This document shows positions 23,023 through 34,617 of a stretch of DNA of 64,000 nt, in pieces. Where the stretch lies: assembly GCA_963281255.1 (NCBI GenBank), contig OY725490.1:5022001-5086000 (forward strand), read 5' to 3'. Both the position numbers and the translations under genes were made by a program. The notes below the pieces were generated by a model that was given only the letters and a program-made list of their open reading frames with translations, was not told the DNA's origin and made no database searches. The number at the start of each line of letters is the position of its first letter. The first letter of the stretch is position 1. The DNA comes from Aphrocallistes beatrix. Taxonomy: Eukaryota; Porifera; Hexactinellida; Sceptrulophora; Aphrocallistidae.

Positions 23023-24735
23023 TTCTTTAAATTGCAAATAAGCATAAATAATGAATAACAAGGAAATATTTATAAAGGGAACTTCTGTCCAAAACTTTCA
23101 TATTAATCGTTGATCATATTGGAAATAGCGTAAACCAAATTCTTTAAATCAACATATTAATTAATATTTACCATTATAATATGTCAATAGATAGAGATTT
23201 TGTTCCCCCCTGAGAATTTTGGTAATGTTTGTATTGAGTGATAAAATACAGGTATTCCTTAAGCCCCTCTCATCTCGAAGATAAAGTAGGAGATATTGTC
23301 TAAAACTTTCGCCAAAAAATTACTTGTTCTTCGTATATACTGGCATAGAAGTTTCGTATCCTTGGAAAGTAAATATTTTACATTATGATGATTTTGGGAG
23401 CCGTGACGTAATTTTGTCCAACATAACAGTTATAAATATTTCTCAATAGACGGTTTTTCAAAAACTACGTGCAATAAAGAATCAAGTTGGTGAGTAGATC
23501 TTGTATAATATATGCAACGATTCATGATATTTGTGGAGCATATCATGTTATTGCTATAGAAGCGTTATGAATATTAAATATTGTACATACTGTGCAATGT
23601 TTACCTTCCACATCATATGTCTAATGCAAAGTCCCAAACGCACTTATAAATTATTTATAAAATTAAATGATCTAAATATTGTTATTCAATTCATAAGGAA
23701 TACACTATACTCTAACCGGACAAGAGTTTTTGAAATCCTTACTATTTTCCATCATAACTAGTTATAAAGTGGGTCTATTCATGGAGAGAAATGTAATCAA
23801 ACTGTAACATATACTGTCATTTCTATTTCAAATTCTTATTCTACACATTGAATTAGGTTTGAGGCCTTCTATTGCTATACTCATTAATAAGTTGAATTAT
23901 CATCGATATATGTCACTTTGTGCCACTTTCACTCCCATTACCATTAGACTTGATGACGATGAGTGGCACAGTTTGATGAATCTTCACCTTGGAAATGAAG
24001 AGAAGATAATTCTACCGATTGTTCATGAAGAGGAGATAATATATCCTCTAGTTCCATTTCAACGTTTCATCTGTCTGCTCGCATTCAATTTAAATATTAT
24101 CCTCCACTTCAGAATTCCTAAAGTGTGAAGACAATATTATTCATGAGCTGAAGGAGAGCTTCATATCTAGACTCCTTTCCTCCACTTAACTTTAAATATA
24201 GTGTACCCGTATGACTTCTTTATAATTTTATTCTTGGGATTTAATGCTGATTTGAGAAGTCCAGACCATTTCTTACCGATATGAAAAAGGTTTAAATTTA
24301 ATTCTACAAATATATCAGCGTATTTACATATTCACTAACATCTTCCTGCATTCTCTTCCAAATGAAATGTTGCAGTATCGATTTGAAGTAGAATCAACAC
24401 AATTTAAGGCCTGGTATCAAATGTACCATGGATGAAGTAAAAGATGGGAATTTAAATTCTTAAAATATATCTGTTTAACTTACGAGGGTTAAAAAGTTTT
24501 GTCGTACGCGAGTGTTACTGAATCTATAGTTTCATTATTTTGATATTATATTCCTTTTATGTATGTATAAGGAATTTATACTGAGAAATTGAGCTCTATA
24601 CTAAGCTTATTACCTGAGTAGCGCTATTCTATCTATTCGTCGCTTATAAAATTTTGATATTCTAATGGAGCTTGAATAAAGAGATTTAGAGCTATTATGT
24701 TCTATGACTTCATGCAGAAGTTATCGGTGGAGTTA
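23023..24735. other. No gene recognised
   Basis: AT-rich. A frame of 89 codons (23859-24128) overlaps a segment with words also seen in the MITE at 28509-28992 (GTGGCACAGTTTG), so it is more likely repeat than gene. Confidence 0.3.
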
Positions 24736-25505
24736 GAGTTATGAAAATTTGCAGGATGGTTTCGGAGATATTGCCCCGTCTTAGCGCACAGTTGTGCGTT
24801 GGTATTTCGAATTCAAGAGGGAAAGAACATCATTAGGTGATGAGCCTCGGTTAGGAAGGCCTCCAACTGCCGCTACCGCAGAGACAATTGCAACAGTGGA
24901 GTCGTTGATCAAAGATGATGCCCACATTACGTTTGAAATTGCTGAGAGTATAGACACCAGAAAAGCAGCGATTAATATCATCCTACACGACCATATCGGT
25001 GTCAGGAAAATAGGGTAGAATAGTGCAAATTTATGTTGATGATTTTTAACGGAGGAGGATCCAAACGTGTTTATGCTATCCTAACATGTGATGAGACTTA
25101 GATATATCAATACGAGCCGGAAACAAAGCAGCAATATTCAATATTGGTGGTTTCTGGAGAAGACCCATCATTAAATTATCGAAGGGCTCGCAGTGTTTGC
25201 AGGAAGATGGTGGTCGCATTATTCTTCTATATTGGATCCGAAGCCATAATTTACCTCGAGGATCGTCGAACAGTAAACGCCGACTGGTATATCAACCATT
25301 GTCTCCCTAAGGCGTTTGATCTTGGGGATTTCGTCGTCCAAAGGTCGTTGGGATATAGTATGACAGTCCGAAAGAGGCCTGACATGCATTTAAAGAGGCC
25401 CTTTGGGCCCTACAAAAGCAGAAAAATGGCATAACTCCTTCGATAGTTGGTTTCATCGCATGAATCTTTGTATCGAAATTTGTGGACAAAATTTTGAAAA
25501 GCAAT
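24736..25505 (+). pseudogene. mariner/SETMAR-type transposase pseudogene
   Basis: 24794-25018 encodes the N-terminal DNA-binding half (RWYFEFKRERTSLGDEPRLG, RPPTAATAETIATVESLIKD). Then 25030-25430 encodes the start of the catalytic part (VYAILTCDETWIYQYEPE with the first aspartate) and later blocks. The end WFHRMNLCIEICGQNFEK near 25445-25505 is the family C-terminus. Multiple stops and shifts; the catalytic middle is poorly preserved. Confidence 0.72.
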
Positions 25506-25845
25506 GAAAATTTGAATAATACTATATCTATAATCTTTTTTTATACGACAATTCTTTTGCACTGACCCTCCCTATTATATACAATTTATTGCCCTTAATC
25601 CATTTCCTGATATTATCTACTCATAAATCTAACAATATAATTGAATTCAACTTTTCATTAATTTCGATATCATTCAAAACAACAATATTTTGTTTCATTT
25701 GTAGTAACAAACTATGCTAAAATGACTGTAAAATGCTATATGTTCGTGATAGCTCGCTCGCATCTTTCTATCCTTTAGCTCGTATTTACTCTCGATCTCT
25801 TAGTCTTTGCAGCTCTTTCGTGGTTAGGATGGTCTGTTTCGTTGA

Positions 25846-26362
25846 TTCGTGAGATCATAGATCCGTGAGATTCTTATACGTACTATATAACCATGGATGG
25901 TTTTCTAGCGTAGAATTCTGAGATTATCTGTAGAATCGTGAGATTTTGTTCTATTTACTCAGATCACCCTATGGTTCAATCAGTTTCATCGTAACTTGAT
26001 AACCACCGCCACCAAATTGTGGCACACGACACAATTTGATGGCGCGCGACACAATTTACTATGGTGAAACCCCATATGGACCATAAATGCAAAATAAAAT
26101 TAATCCATGTTTTATTATATTGGGGTTTTACCAAGTAAATTGTGTCGTTTGCCTCTAAATTGTGTCGAGTACCATCAAATTGTGTCGCGTGTCACTATTT
26201 AGTGGCGATAGTTATCAAGTTACGATGAAACCGGTTGAACCATAAGGTGATTTGAGTAAACGGAACAAAACTCACGATTCTACGGATAATCTTAGAATTC
26301 TACTCAATAAAACCATCCATGGTTATATAGCATAAGAATCTCACGAATCTACGCAACAGGTC
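25846..26362. repeat. Foldback element, about 220-bp arms
   Basis: The left arm (about 25846-26070) and right arm (about 26130-26362) are inverted copies. Shared words include CCATGGATGGTTTT/AAAACCATCCATGG and AAATTGTGTCG/CGACACAATTT. The latter is repeated three times per arm near the centre, like binding-site arrays. Non-coding. Confidence 0.7.
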
Positions 26363-27560
26363 TCAAACAATTTTGATAAAACCAGAATTAATTACCATAA
26401 TGTGACAACAATTTTACAGAATTAACATTAATCCACTCTGGCCTTATTTTAATTTGAGATCAGAAAACTGTCTATTCGATCAGTCGACAAGGCGCTAAAT
26501 TTCAGATGAGTGAGTAAGTAGCCTGCGTTTATAGGGAGTCGACTAATGCATCGATTTCTTTCAACATTGTACTATTTCGCACCCCAAGCTGTGTGAACTT
26601 CTTTTGTCCAGAGACTATCGTGTTGCGATGTCTTCACTCTTCCCAACCGTCCTAGACAAACTATTTATACAGTAGAGGAGGAGGTCTTGTCAACTTAGGA
26701 TCAAGAGATGAACTCAAAAACCGCAGTGTAAAATTTAGATCATGTGTTCTCCAGGTTAGGAACTACAGCATTAGAGTTTCGGTCTCCTGCTTTAAAGTAT
26801 TTCCAGCTCAAAGCCTTGTAGGTTTTCCCAGCCTTCAGTTATTCCAAAATTCCAGCATGTATTTTGCACCGTGTTTCTGGTAACTATGAAAACGATAAAT
26901 CCATCACCGAAGAGGAGGTACCCCATGTCCCATATCACTAGGCCATTGTCTTTTTGAATGAACTACCTGTCCCGGACTAAGTCTTCTTCTTCCTCTTCTC
27001 AGAATCATCAAGTTGTTGATTTAAAATCTCGTCTGACTCCTGGAACTGTTTCAGAATTTACGCAATCTGGGGAATAGTTACAAGACATCTGGAAACAGAA
27101 CAGTGGATTTCATAAAATAGATAGTAGAGAAGCTAATAATGAATTAAAAGATATAATTGTAAATCAAAAGGTGTAGAGAACTGCGTTGTAGTGAGCTAAA
27201 GTAAAATATGTATAGAGTAAATAACCAAATAACAAACAAGCAGATTGGTTAAAAGTTTGTTTAGCTTATACTTATCATACAAAATTCATACTAAATAGTT
27301 GTTGTCTACTAATAAGTCCCGTCCCATCCACTACTTCATCCCTAGTCCAAAATTTTGAGGTTGATACCAGACCTTATATACATGGAGTAGGAAATGGTAT
27401 GATTGATTCCTGGATGACGCTCTTTATAATCGAACATGTCCAAAGTTTCTGAAGTCTCACAAGTTGTGGATTTCTCACTACTCTTTCCCATAAACAATTA
27501 TTCAATATATTGAATAGATGAATTATATCTATACTGTAAATAGCATTTCAGGAATGGATA
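26363..27560. other. No gene recognised
   Basis: Mixed-composition sequence, slightly less AT-rich at 26560-27010. No frame or splice pattern could be followed. It may contain an old, unrecognised element. Confidence 0.3.
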
Positions 27561-28025
27561 TCCTTACTATTAAAACTCGGTTAATGTGTATATATATATA
27601 TGTTTACAAACTCACTTTGCTTACTTCCGCTGTGCGGTTGGCGGACACTTTGTGTCCGCCAGTGGCGCCCTTTGGGCGCCTGATGTCAGAATGATTAATT
27701 ATAAGGGAGATGACATCTCTAAATACGTCTGTTTCTCTGTTATAATCGAATTCAAACGAAAAATCACAAAAATATTTTGTCAACTTTTTTATAATTAGAA
27801 ATTTCAGTTTTTCGACAATAACACAACTATTTTAGGTGATAGAAGGATGAAATTTTAATAGAATGTGTATATAGTCAGGATCGCTTAGTATGAACCCGCT
27901 TAATATGAACATTCGTTTATTATGAACCTACCTCCTGGTCCCAATTTCCTTTTTTAGATTGGATTTGTATTGAAACAAGTTTGCTTAATATGAAGTATCC
28001 TTACTATTGAAACTCGATTAATGTA

Positions 28026-28500
28026 TATGTCATGGGGAAGCTTCAAATTTGGTGGAATTTGAAATTGCCCTAGTGGAAATTAAAATTGGAGTTTCCACTG
28101 GGGGGAATTTCGATTGGAGTTTCCCCTAGTGGAAATTTAAATCTCCCTAGTGGGAACTCTAATTATAATTTGCCCTGGGGGAATTTAAATTTCTAAAGAC
28201 TAGATTTTGCCGTACAAAGTTTGGAGTTTCCCCTAGTGGAATTTTATATTTCCCTAGTGGGAACTCTAATTAGGGGCAATTAAGTTTCACCAGTGGGACA
28301 CCCAATTGTAAACGGCAAAATTTAGTCATTTGATTTTAAATACCCCCAGGGCAAATTATAATTAGAGTTCCCACTAGGGGAATTTAAATTTCCACTAGGG
28401 GATACTCCAATTGGAAATTGTACTAAGAGAATTTCCAATTTGAATTTCCCCTGGGGGAACTTCAAATTCCACCAAATTTGAAGCTTCCCCATGACATATG
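28026..28500. repeat. Foldback with tandem CCCTAGTGG-type units
   Basis: Ends TATGTCATGGGGAAGCTTC / GAAGCTTCCCCATGACATA form inverted arms of about 40 bp or more. The centre is a run of imperfect direct and inverted AATTTCCCCTAGTGG-like units. Non-coding. Confidence 0.6.
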
Positions 28501-28508
28501 TATATATA

Positions 28509-28992
28509 CACTGCCTGGACAAAAGTATTCGTACACCTCATAATTTCCCATACAAATAGTTACTACTATAATACTGATTTATTTAGCGAGTCAAGGTATT
28601 TAATTGGTGAGAGATACACTTAATTTGACTTCAAATTCGAATTCTCCACATTCAAATTACCCACTTTATAAATTTTCAACTTAATTACTCTTCTTCAAGA
28701 TTATGTATTTTCAGCATTTGCTTTCCTATGCCACATGTCGCGAGTGATCACCATTGTATATTATGGCATTGGTGGTATGAGGTGGCACAGTTTGAAAAAT
28801 TTTAACCTTGTGAGAGTGTAAACAAGTTGAAAGATTAAAAAGTGAGTAATTCTAATATGGAGATTTCGAATTTGAAGTTAAATCAAGCTTATCTCTTACC
28901 AATTAAATACCTTGACTCGCTAAATAAATCAGTATTATAACTATTTGTATGGGGAATTATGGGGTGTACGAATACTTTTGTTCAGGCAAGTG
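28509..28992. repeat. Tc1-type MITE (484 bp)
   Basis: Ends CACTGCCTGGACAAAAGTAT and, inverted, CACTTGCCTGAACAAAAGTA, with TA on both sides. The inner parts are also largely self-complementary (GTATTTAATTGGTAAGAGAT-like arms). A related copy is at 42217-42656 and a fragment at 39905-40030. Confidence 0.75.
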
Positions 28993-29026
28993 TATATGTG
29001 TAAATATATATATATATACGTATATA

Positions 29027-29214
29027 CAGTCGACTCGGCTTAATAGGGCCACATCGGTAAGAGGACATTTTGCCACGATTAAGCGGAGGATCCTATTAAC
29101 CGAAAATATTTTGTATTAGCTTCTATGTGTGAAAGCTATTCCGGTCCTGCCAAAAGTGGCCCGATTAAGCGGCTGACCCGATTAAACAGTGGCCCTATTA
29201 AGCGGAGTCGACTG
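29027..29214. repeat. pogo-type MITE (188 bp)
   Basis: Ends CAGTCGACTCGGCTTAATAG and, inverted, CAGTCGACTCCGCTTAATAG; TA flanks; sited in the HT TA tract. Three internal GATTAAGCGG words. Confidence 0.8.
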
Positions 29215-30276
29215 TATATATATATATATATATATATATATCTGTAACGAATTGATTGAGGAACTGCCAGGCACAGAAAGCTGATTTTTGGCATGTGGGA
29301 GTCTTTTGGCTATGGTTCCACTAAGTTCTGAGCTCAGAGCAAAATGTCGACTCATCATGGAATTATGACGTCATTGTCACATTTTAAAAAGTTAAAGCAA
29401 TACAGTTATTCGAGCATAACTCAGCCATTATAGGAGATAGTAGGCTGAAATTTTAATAGATTATGTATATTAATATACCACACATATGACCCAACTATTA
29501 ACAAAAAATGATGACTCATCACTCTGTTATGACGTCATTACGCATCAAAATTTTTAAAATTGACAAATTTGGTGATTTTTGAGTGATATCGATTTTAATA
29601 ACACTAAGATAGACAAATTTAGAGATGCTTTCTCCCTTATAATTACCCAATGTGACCCCAGGCGACCGAATGGAGCCTACGGCGGACACTTTGTGTCCGC
29701 CAGCCGCGCAGCGCAAGCAAGCGAAGCGCGCTTATCACTATAATGAACAGATTTTTGGGTCCCCTGGTGGTTCACAATAAGCGATCCTGACTGTATTAAT
29801 GCATCTCACATATACAACTATTTAAAAAAATGGTAACTCATCACTCTGTAATGGCGTCATCATTACGCATAAAAATTTTAAAAATTCTCAAATTTCTGAT
29901 TTTCCCCGCGATATCGATTAAAACAGTAGGACAGAAGTATTTTGAGATGTTATCTCCTTTCTAATTAATCAATGTGACCCTAGGCGCCTCCAGCGGACAC
30001 AAAGTGTTCGCTAGCCGCGCAGCGCAAGCAAGCGAAGAGCGCTTGTATATTATTATGCACGATATTTTTGAAACAAGTTATGAAGTTAAACACTTTTGTA
30101 AGAACTCACACTGTACCATTACTATTATTTCAATTCGAATTTAGTCAAGAATGCCATGAAATACTACGGTTTGATTAATTTTTAACACGATTGATAGCTT
30201 ACAACTAGTGCATAAATTCAATTAACAAAAAACCAGTCGAGTGAACTCCAATCCTATGAGAAAATACAATGACACA

Positions 30277-30646
30277 CCTGGGGCCTTATTCACTAAGAAA
30301 ACTTAAGATTTGCTTAACTTTATATAACTTTATATAGTGGAAATTTTGAAGAGTTGCATTACGATTTGGGTAAATAGATGTTCAATGATACCAATATAAA
30401 CTACCTAAATACTAGAAATATTCCAAGTCACTCTCGAAATATTCGTGATGTCATACTTAACTTAAAATATTACGTAACTTTCTGAAAAGTTTAACAAATG
30501 AGTCAAAATTTGTCAAGCATTTCAATTGTACCACTTAAAATTAATAGAGTATCCAATCTATTTGAATTCTTTAAAAATCTCTTCTAATTTTGAAGATTCA
30601 AAAGTTAAGCAAATCTTAAGTTTTCTTTGTGAATAAGGCCCCAGGT
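30277..30646. repeat. MITE with about 45-bp inverted ends
   Basis: Left CCTGGGGCCTTATTCACTAA and right complement CCTGGGGCCTTATTCACAAA, continuing through AAGATTTGCTTAACTTT. A lone matching right end (GTGAATAAGGCCCCAGG) occurs at about 32206-32222. Confidence 0.65.
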
Positions 30647-30998
30647 ATACTCCATTATCGATGTATTAATATTTAAGACAATTAGAGTTAGCAATATACA
30701 TATATCTATACTTGAAAGCATTGACGTAGTATACCCAAAAGAAGCGAAAAATCATGGAGCTAAAAAAATTAAATATGGTCATTCTCGTCCAAAGGGTTCC
30801 GGACGCGTCCGGATGTTAGGTGTCATATTTCAAGAATTCCCACCGTTGGAAAGCTTTTATATAGTCTAATTAATTTACTTATGTATATAGAATATATTTA
30901 TAGTAATAACTTTTGCGCGCAATTATTTCGAATATTTTGATCAAAAAATCATTCTGTGAATACATATTACGTATAATATTACGTTTTTAGGTTAGTAC

Positions 30999-33926
30999 TG
31001 TTGCATGAGATTTCTACTACCGTGAGATTTTTACTACTTTGAATACATGGACCATGGATATGTATTAACCATGAGATTTCTACTACCGTGAGATTTTTGC
31101 TACCAACACTCTGCATTTATCCATAGTTCACAGCTCCTTCACAATTAAGCCAGACTTTACGCTAAATAATCTTTTCACCACTTTTAGAACTAATGCCTAA
31201 AAGTGGTGAAATCATTATTTAGTGATTTATTACATTGGTATGTTGGAGTATGTTGCGCATAGAGCGACAACAATTTGCCTATAATACGCGTACTATGCAT
31301 TTATTAGCTTAGATATTTGCAATGTACATCTAGTTAATTATCAAAAATTAAGGTTGATGATAAGATAAAACTGATAAATTGCAGAATAGATGGTGTGTTA
31401 GTAAACTTATTATTTTAATTTTTAGTTGGATAGAAAAACTAGAATCTATTAGAAATTGAAATTCGTAAGGCTCCCAAATTACAAATCTAGATATCTATTC
31501 GAAGATCTAAACGGACATTTACATATACCGGGATGAGAAAAAAACATTATTTTGCATTTTTGTAATATAATGTGTGATTAAAGTGAATTGGGTCATCGTC
31601 ACCATTGAAACAATATCTTAATCACACACTACAATTGCTCTGTACTACTGTAGTAGAATGCGAATGATTTCACCCCGAAAATAAACTGTCAGAAATTACG
31701 TCAATCCGAAACTTGTTTTGTAATTCTTCTATTTCACATCATAATCATTATTATCACAATTACGATATCAATAATTTCTAACAGGGTGAATAGCTAATTA
31801 CAAACAACGAATAATTATTTACGTATGTTATGTAGTTCAAATTTGCAAGTAATCAAATGTTGCATCAGCTTCAATTTGAATCATGTTTATTAACTAGACA
31901 GTTTCATAACAGCAAGATTTCATCTTTACCACAAATATAATGCGTAATATAGTAGTATGGCTTTTATCTAGCGTCATCATGATGGCATTGTTAATTAATT
32001 GTAATGTACGTATTATAACAATTTAACTTTTTGGAATTGGGAGATTGAAAGATCTAGTAAAATAGAGGTTGAAATAATGATGTCAAATACCTATTTAATA
32101 CAAGTTTAGTGAACCCTCGACATCATTAATTATTTTCTAAGAATTGTCGTTTTTAGAAAAATTGATTGAATTTCAGGTAATTCCTAGAATTTGACAATAC
32201 AACTTTAGTGAATAAGGCCCCAGGTCCCTCCTCCATACTTTTTGGTTAATCTGATGCCCTGATCAAACTACCGATTTCCTGGCAGGACAAGAATATTAGG
32301 TATCTCCCTAGTTTAACATAAATTTAATTATTTAAACAAGTAGACCCTCACTACTTGAACTGTCCAGTAGACCGTTCAAACGTTACATAATTATGATAAT
32401 ATTATCGCTAAAATGGCCCCAAACATACCCTACCCCCTTCAGTCACACCATGTCACAAAATAGATACCCCCTCCTTCAACATTACATAATGCTAAAACCA
32501 TTTCATTGAATATATTCGATATGATTTATACATTTTACAAGTAGCAGGGAATATTCAACATTTTCCCTCCGATACTTCGTTACGTTGCGCAACCACTAAG
32601 CGCCCTTACCCACTAACAATTTTGAATTATTAAGCAGCGGAACAAGAGGAACTAGAATAGTCCGCTTTATATTTATTAATAGTACACAAGGTAATAATGA
32701 ATTAATTCTCAATTTCGTAATATAATACGAACCTTGCTTGTAAATTCTTTGCCTTGATCATGCTGAATAATTGCTGGAACGCCGTAGATCAGATAAATAT
32801 CAGAGAGTGCGTTGATAACTGATTTCGTTGTTTTGAACTGTAACGCTCTTGCAGCACCGAACTTGGTTAGGTAGCATACAACCACTAACACATGTCTGTA
32901 TCCTTCTGGATTAGCTGGCAAATCAGTTATCAAGTCCATACCGATATGGTGCCAAGGAGACTTTGGTGGTGCTATTGGTTGCAATTTTCGCTGAGGTTGT
33001 GGCAAAAGAGGAGCCTTCATTTGGCACTTGTTTCAACTTTTACACTATAAGCAAAAAATTAATCCTCACGGATCAGTTTTCGGTATCAGAACTAACTTCT
33101 GAAGTTTTACAACGATTTGCAAATTTTTACTGCAGATTCCAATCTCATAGTAATGCAAAATTCTGATAAAAACAGGAAAGTTGAAGGGAGAATTTTTTAT
33201 TCACAAATTGGGACCAAATTTTAATTAACGACAAATTTTGTAAACCTTCCCTTAATTAGATAACTTCACATGTTTAACGTATTTATATTTGTTAAATCTT
33301 TTTTAGGTTTATTTGTTATATAATTGACTGAGATCTACAATAGTACAGTATACTTACATATTTACGGATATCTTCATGCATACCCTTCCATCTATACTTG
33401 GACTGTATCATTTCAGCTGTTTGATTCCTGCCGCAATGTTCCGTGTCATGGTATAAACGAAGGATGTCTGGTAAATCGTTTTTATTTGGGTAACGAAGTA
33501 GGAGGCTATCCTGGCCTTTTAGTGAATATAACTAAAAAATTGTTTATTAAAAAAGTAAATTAATTGGTAATGATGATGATGATGATGATATAATTCACTA
33601 ACCTTATAAAAAAGATTGTCTCCGCCTAATTGAAATGATGAAGCAAATGTTTTAAAATTAGCTCTTGCAAATTTTGTAGCTGACAGTAGACGAGATGGTA
33701 GGGTCTTTGTTGTTAAATAATTAACAAGTTCTCTATATTCTGAATCGTCCATATTATCAAGATAGATTATTATTAACAAATACAATAACTTGGGGTAAAT
33801 ATTTGACACTAAATACTAGGAGTGTAGTGTTAAAAGATAATCAAATCTCGACTAGGGATGGAAGTTTTTATTACTGCTAAGATTAGGGTAGTAGAAATCT
33901 CACGGTAGTAGAAATCTCATGCAACA
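30999..33926 (-). mobile_element. Ginger-like integrase DNA transposon
   Basis: Inverted ends TGTTGCATGAGATTTCTACT (left) and its complement ending CAACA at 33926. The match extends about 40 bp with one or two mismatches. GTAC flanks both ends (30995-30998, 33927-33930), a 4-bp duplication. TGT..ACA ends, 4-bp duplication and a retroviral-type integrase inside are the marks of the Ginger group of DNA transposons. Part of its gene is visible on the minus strand (32709-33020 and 33590-33760). A 25-bp-arm hairpin sits at about 31150-31225. The gene is not continuous; several breaks or introns separate its parts. Confidence 0.6.
32709..33020 (-). pseudogene. Integrase core fragment of the Ginger-like element
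   Basis: Minus strand. The fragment begins with a basic, proline-rich zinc-proximal segment, then SPWHHIGMDLITDLPANPEG containing the first catalytic aspartate and the second at IIQHDQGKEF. The third is not in this piece. This is a retroviral-type (rve) fold as found in Ginger, GIN1 and KRBA2-like proteins. Further upstream on the same strand, 33590-33760 encodes MDDSEYRELVNYLTTKTLPS, the short N-terminal segment these proteins carry, followed by a possible GT donor. The element looks incomplete and decayed. Confidence 0.6.
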
Positions 33927-33930
33927 GTAC

Positions 33931-34536
33931 TACTATAATTATAACTGACTATAACTGATATGTTATCTGTATTCAGAATGTAGTTGGAAAATAATGTTTT
34001 CAATTTGTTCATTTTACATTAGTGGATGCACTTTCGGTTCGCATTTAGTGTTGCTGTGATTGGCTATTTTTGTGGTTTCTACATCCGATTTAAGTGATCT
34101 GTTTAGCTTTTTAATATTTAATTTTTTGCATAAGATCTTCAATATGGGTATGGCTTTCTGAAGTAAAGTTTTTATATTTATATACCCTCCATATCCATAC
34201 TGATCTGTTCTCAGCGAGTTTACAACCTGGTTGCATCGAAAGTTTCAATACTTTGATAATGGTATGACGACATTTAGAATCCAAAAAAATAGTGATAGTC
34301 ACACAGAAGCATAAGTCGGGGAAATACTTTACAAACTCTGGGAATTGAATTCCAAATTGATAGCAATTTCAAGAAAACTCAAGAGTGAGAAGGGAAATGT
34401 TAAATCAACTGTCTTCGTTGTATTTCTTTGCCAGACAAAGTCTAGCTATACGTGGACTCTTGGAAACACGGAAACTTTCCTCAGTTGTTGAAACACAGAG
34501 CAAAATAATACTATCGATTCATCTGTCTGACATATA
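33931..34536. other. No gene recognised
   Basis: AT-rich sequence between the Ginger-like and Tc1 elements; short frames only. Confidence 0.3.
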
Positions 34537-34617
34537 CAGGGTGTCTCAAAATTATTGCCGTAATGAATTTTCAGTAATAAACTTAAAAATCATAGACGTA
34601 GAAATATTTCTATTTTC

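Larger units (their letters stand above)
27998..29733 (+). repeat. HT-family copy F with three insertions in its TA tract
   Basis: Begins TCCTTACTATTGAAACTCG after an A within the pogo-type MITE and ends at the GC tail (29733). Its TA tract has received a foldback (28026-28500), a Tc1-type MITE (28509-28992) and a pogo-type MITE (29027-29214). The interior from 29243 keeps both CRE sites. Confidence 0.7.
27872..29793. mobile_element. pogo-type MITE enlarged by later insertions
   Basis: Left TAGTCAGGATCGCTTAGTAT; right complement CAGTCAGGATCGCTTATTGT; TA on both sides. Its own sequence is only about 190 bp (27872-27997 and 29734-29793); the middle is an HT copy with its own insertions. Confidence 0.65.
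27561..30046 (+). repeat. HT-family copy split by a nest of elements
   Basis: The start (TCCTTACTATTAAAACTCGG) and TA tract lie at 27561-27600. A reversed tail piece (TTTACAAACTC..TGTGTCCGCC) follows, then HT interior up to 27871. The same interior resumes at 29794 and ends with the tail at 30046. Everything from 27872 to 29793 was inserted later, at a TA. Confidence 0.65.

Noticed and set aside
33519-33809. Histidine-run protein (HHHHHH) as a gene
   Set aside because: The histidines come from a GAT/ATG microsatellite in an intron or break. Only the preceding MDDSEYRELVNYL segment is meaningful, as part of the Ginger-like element.
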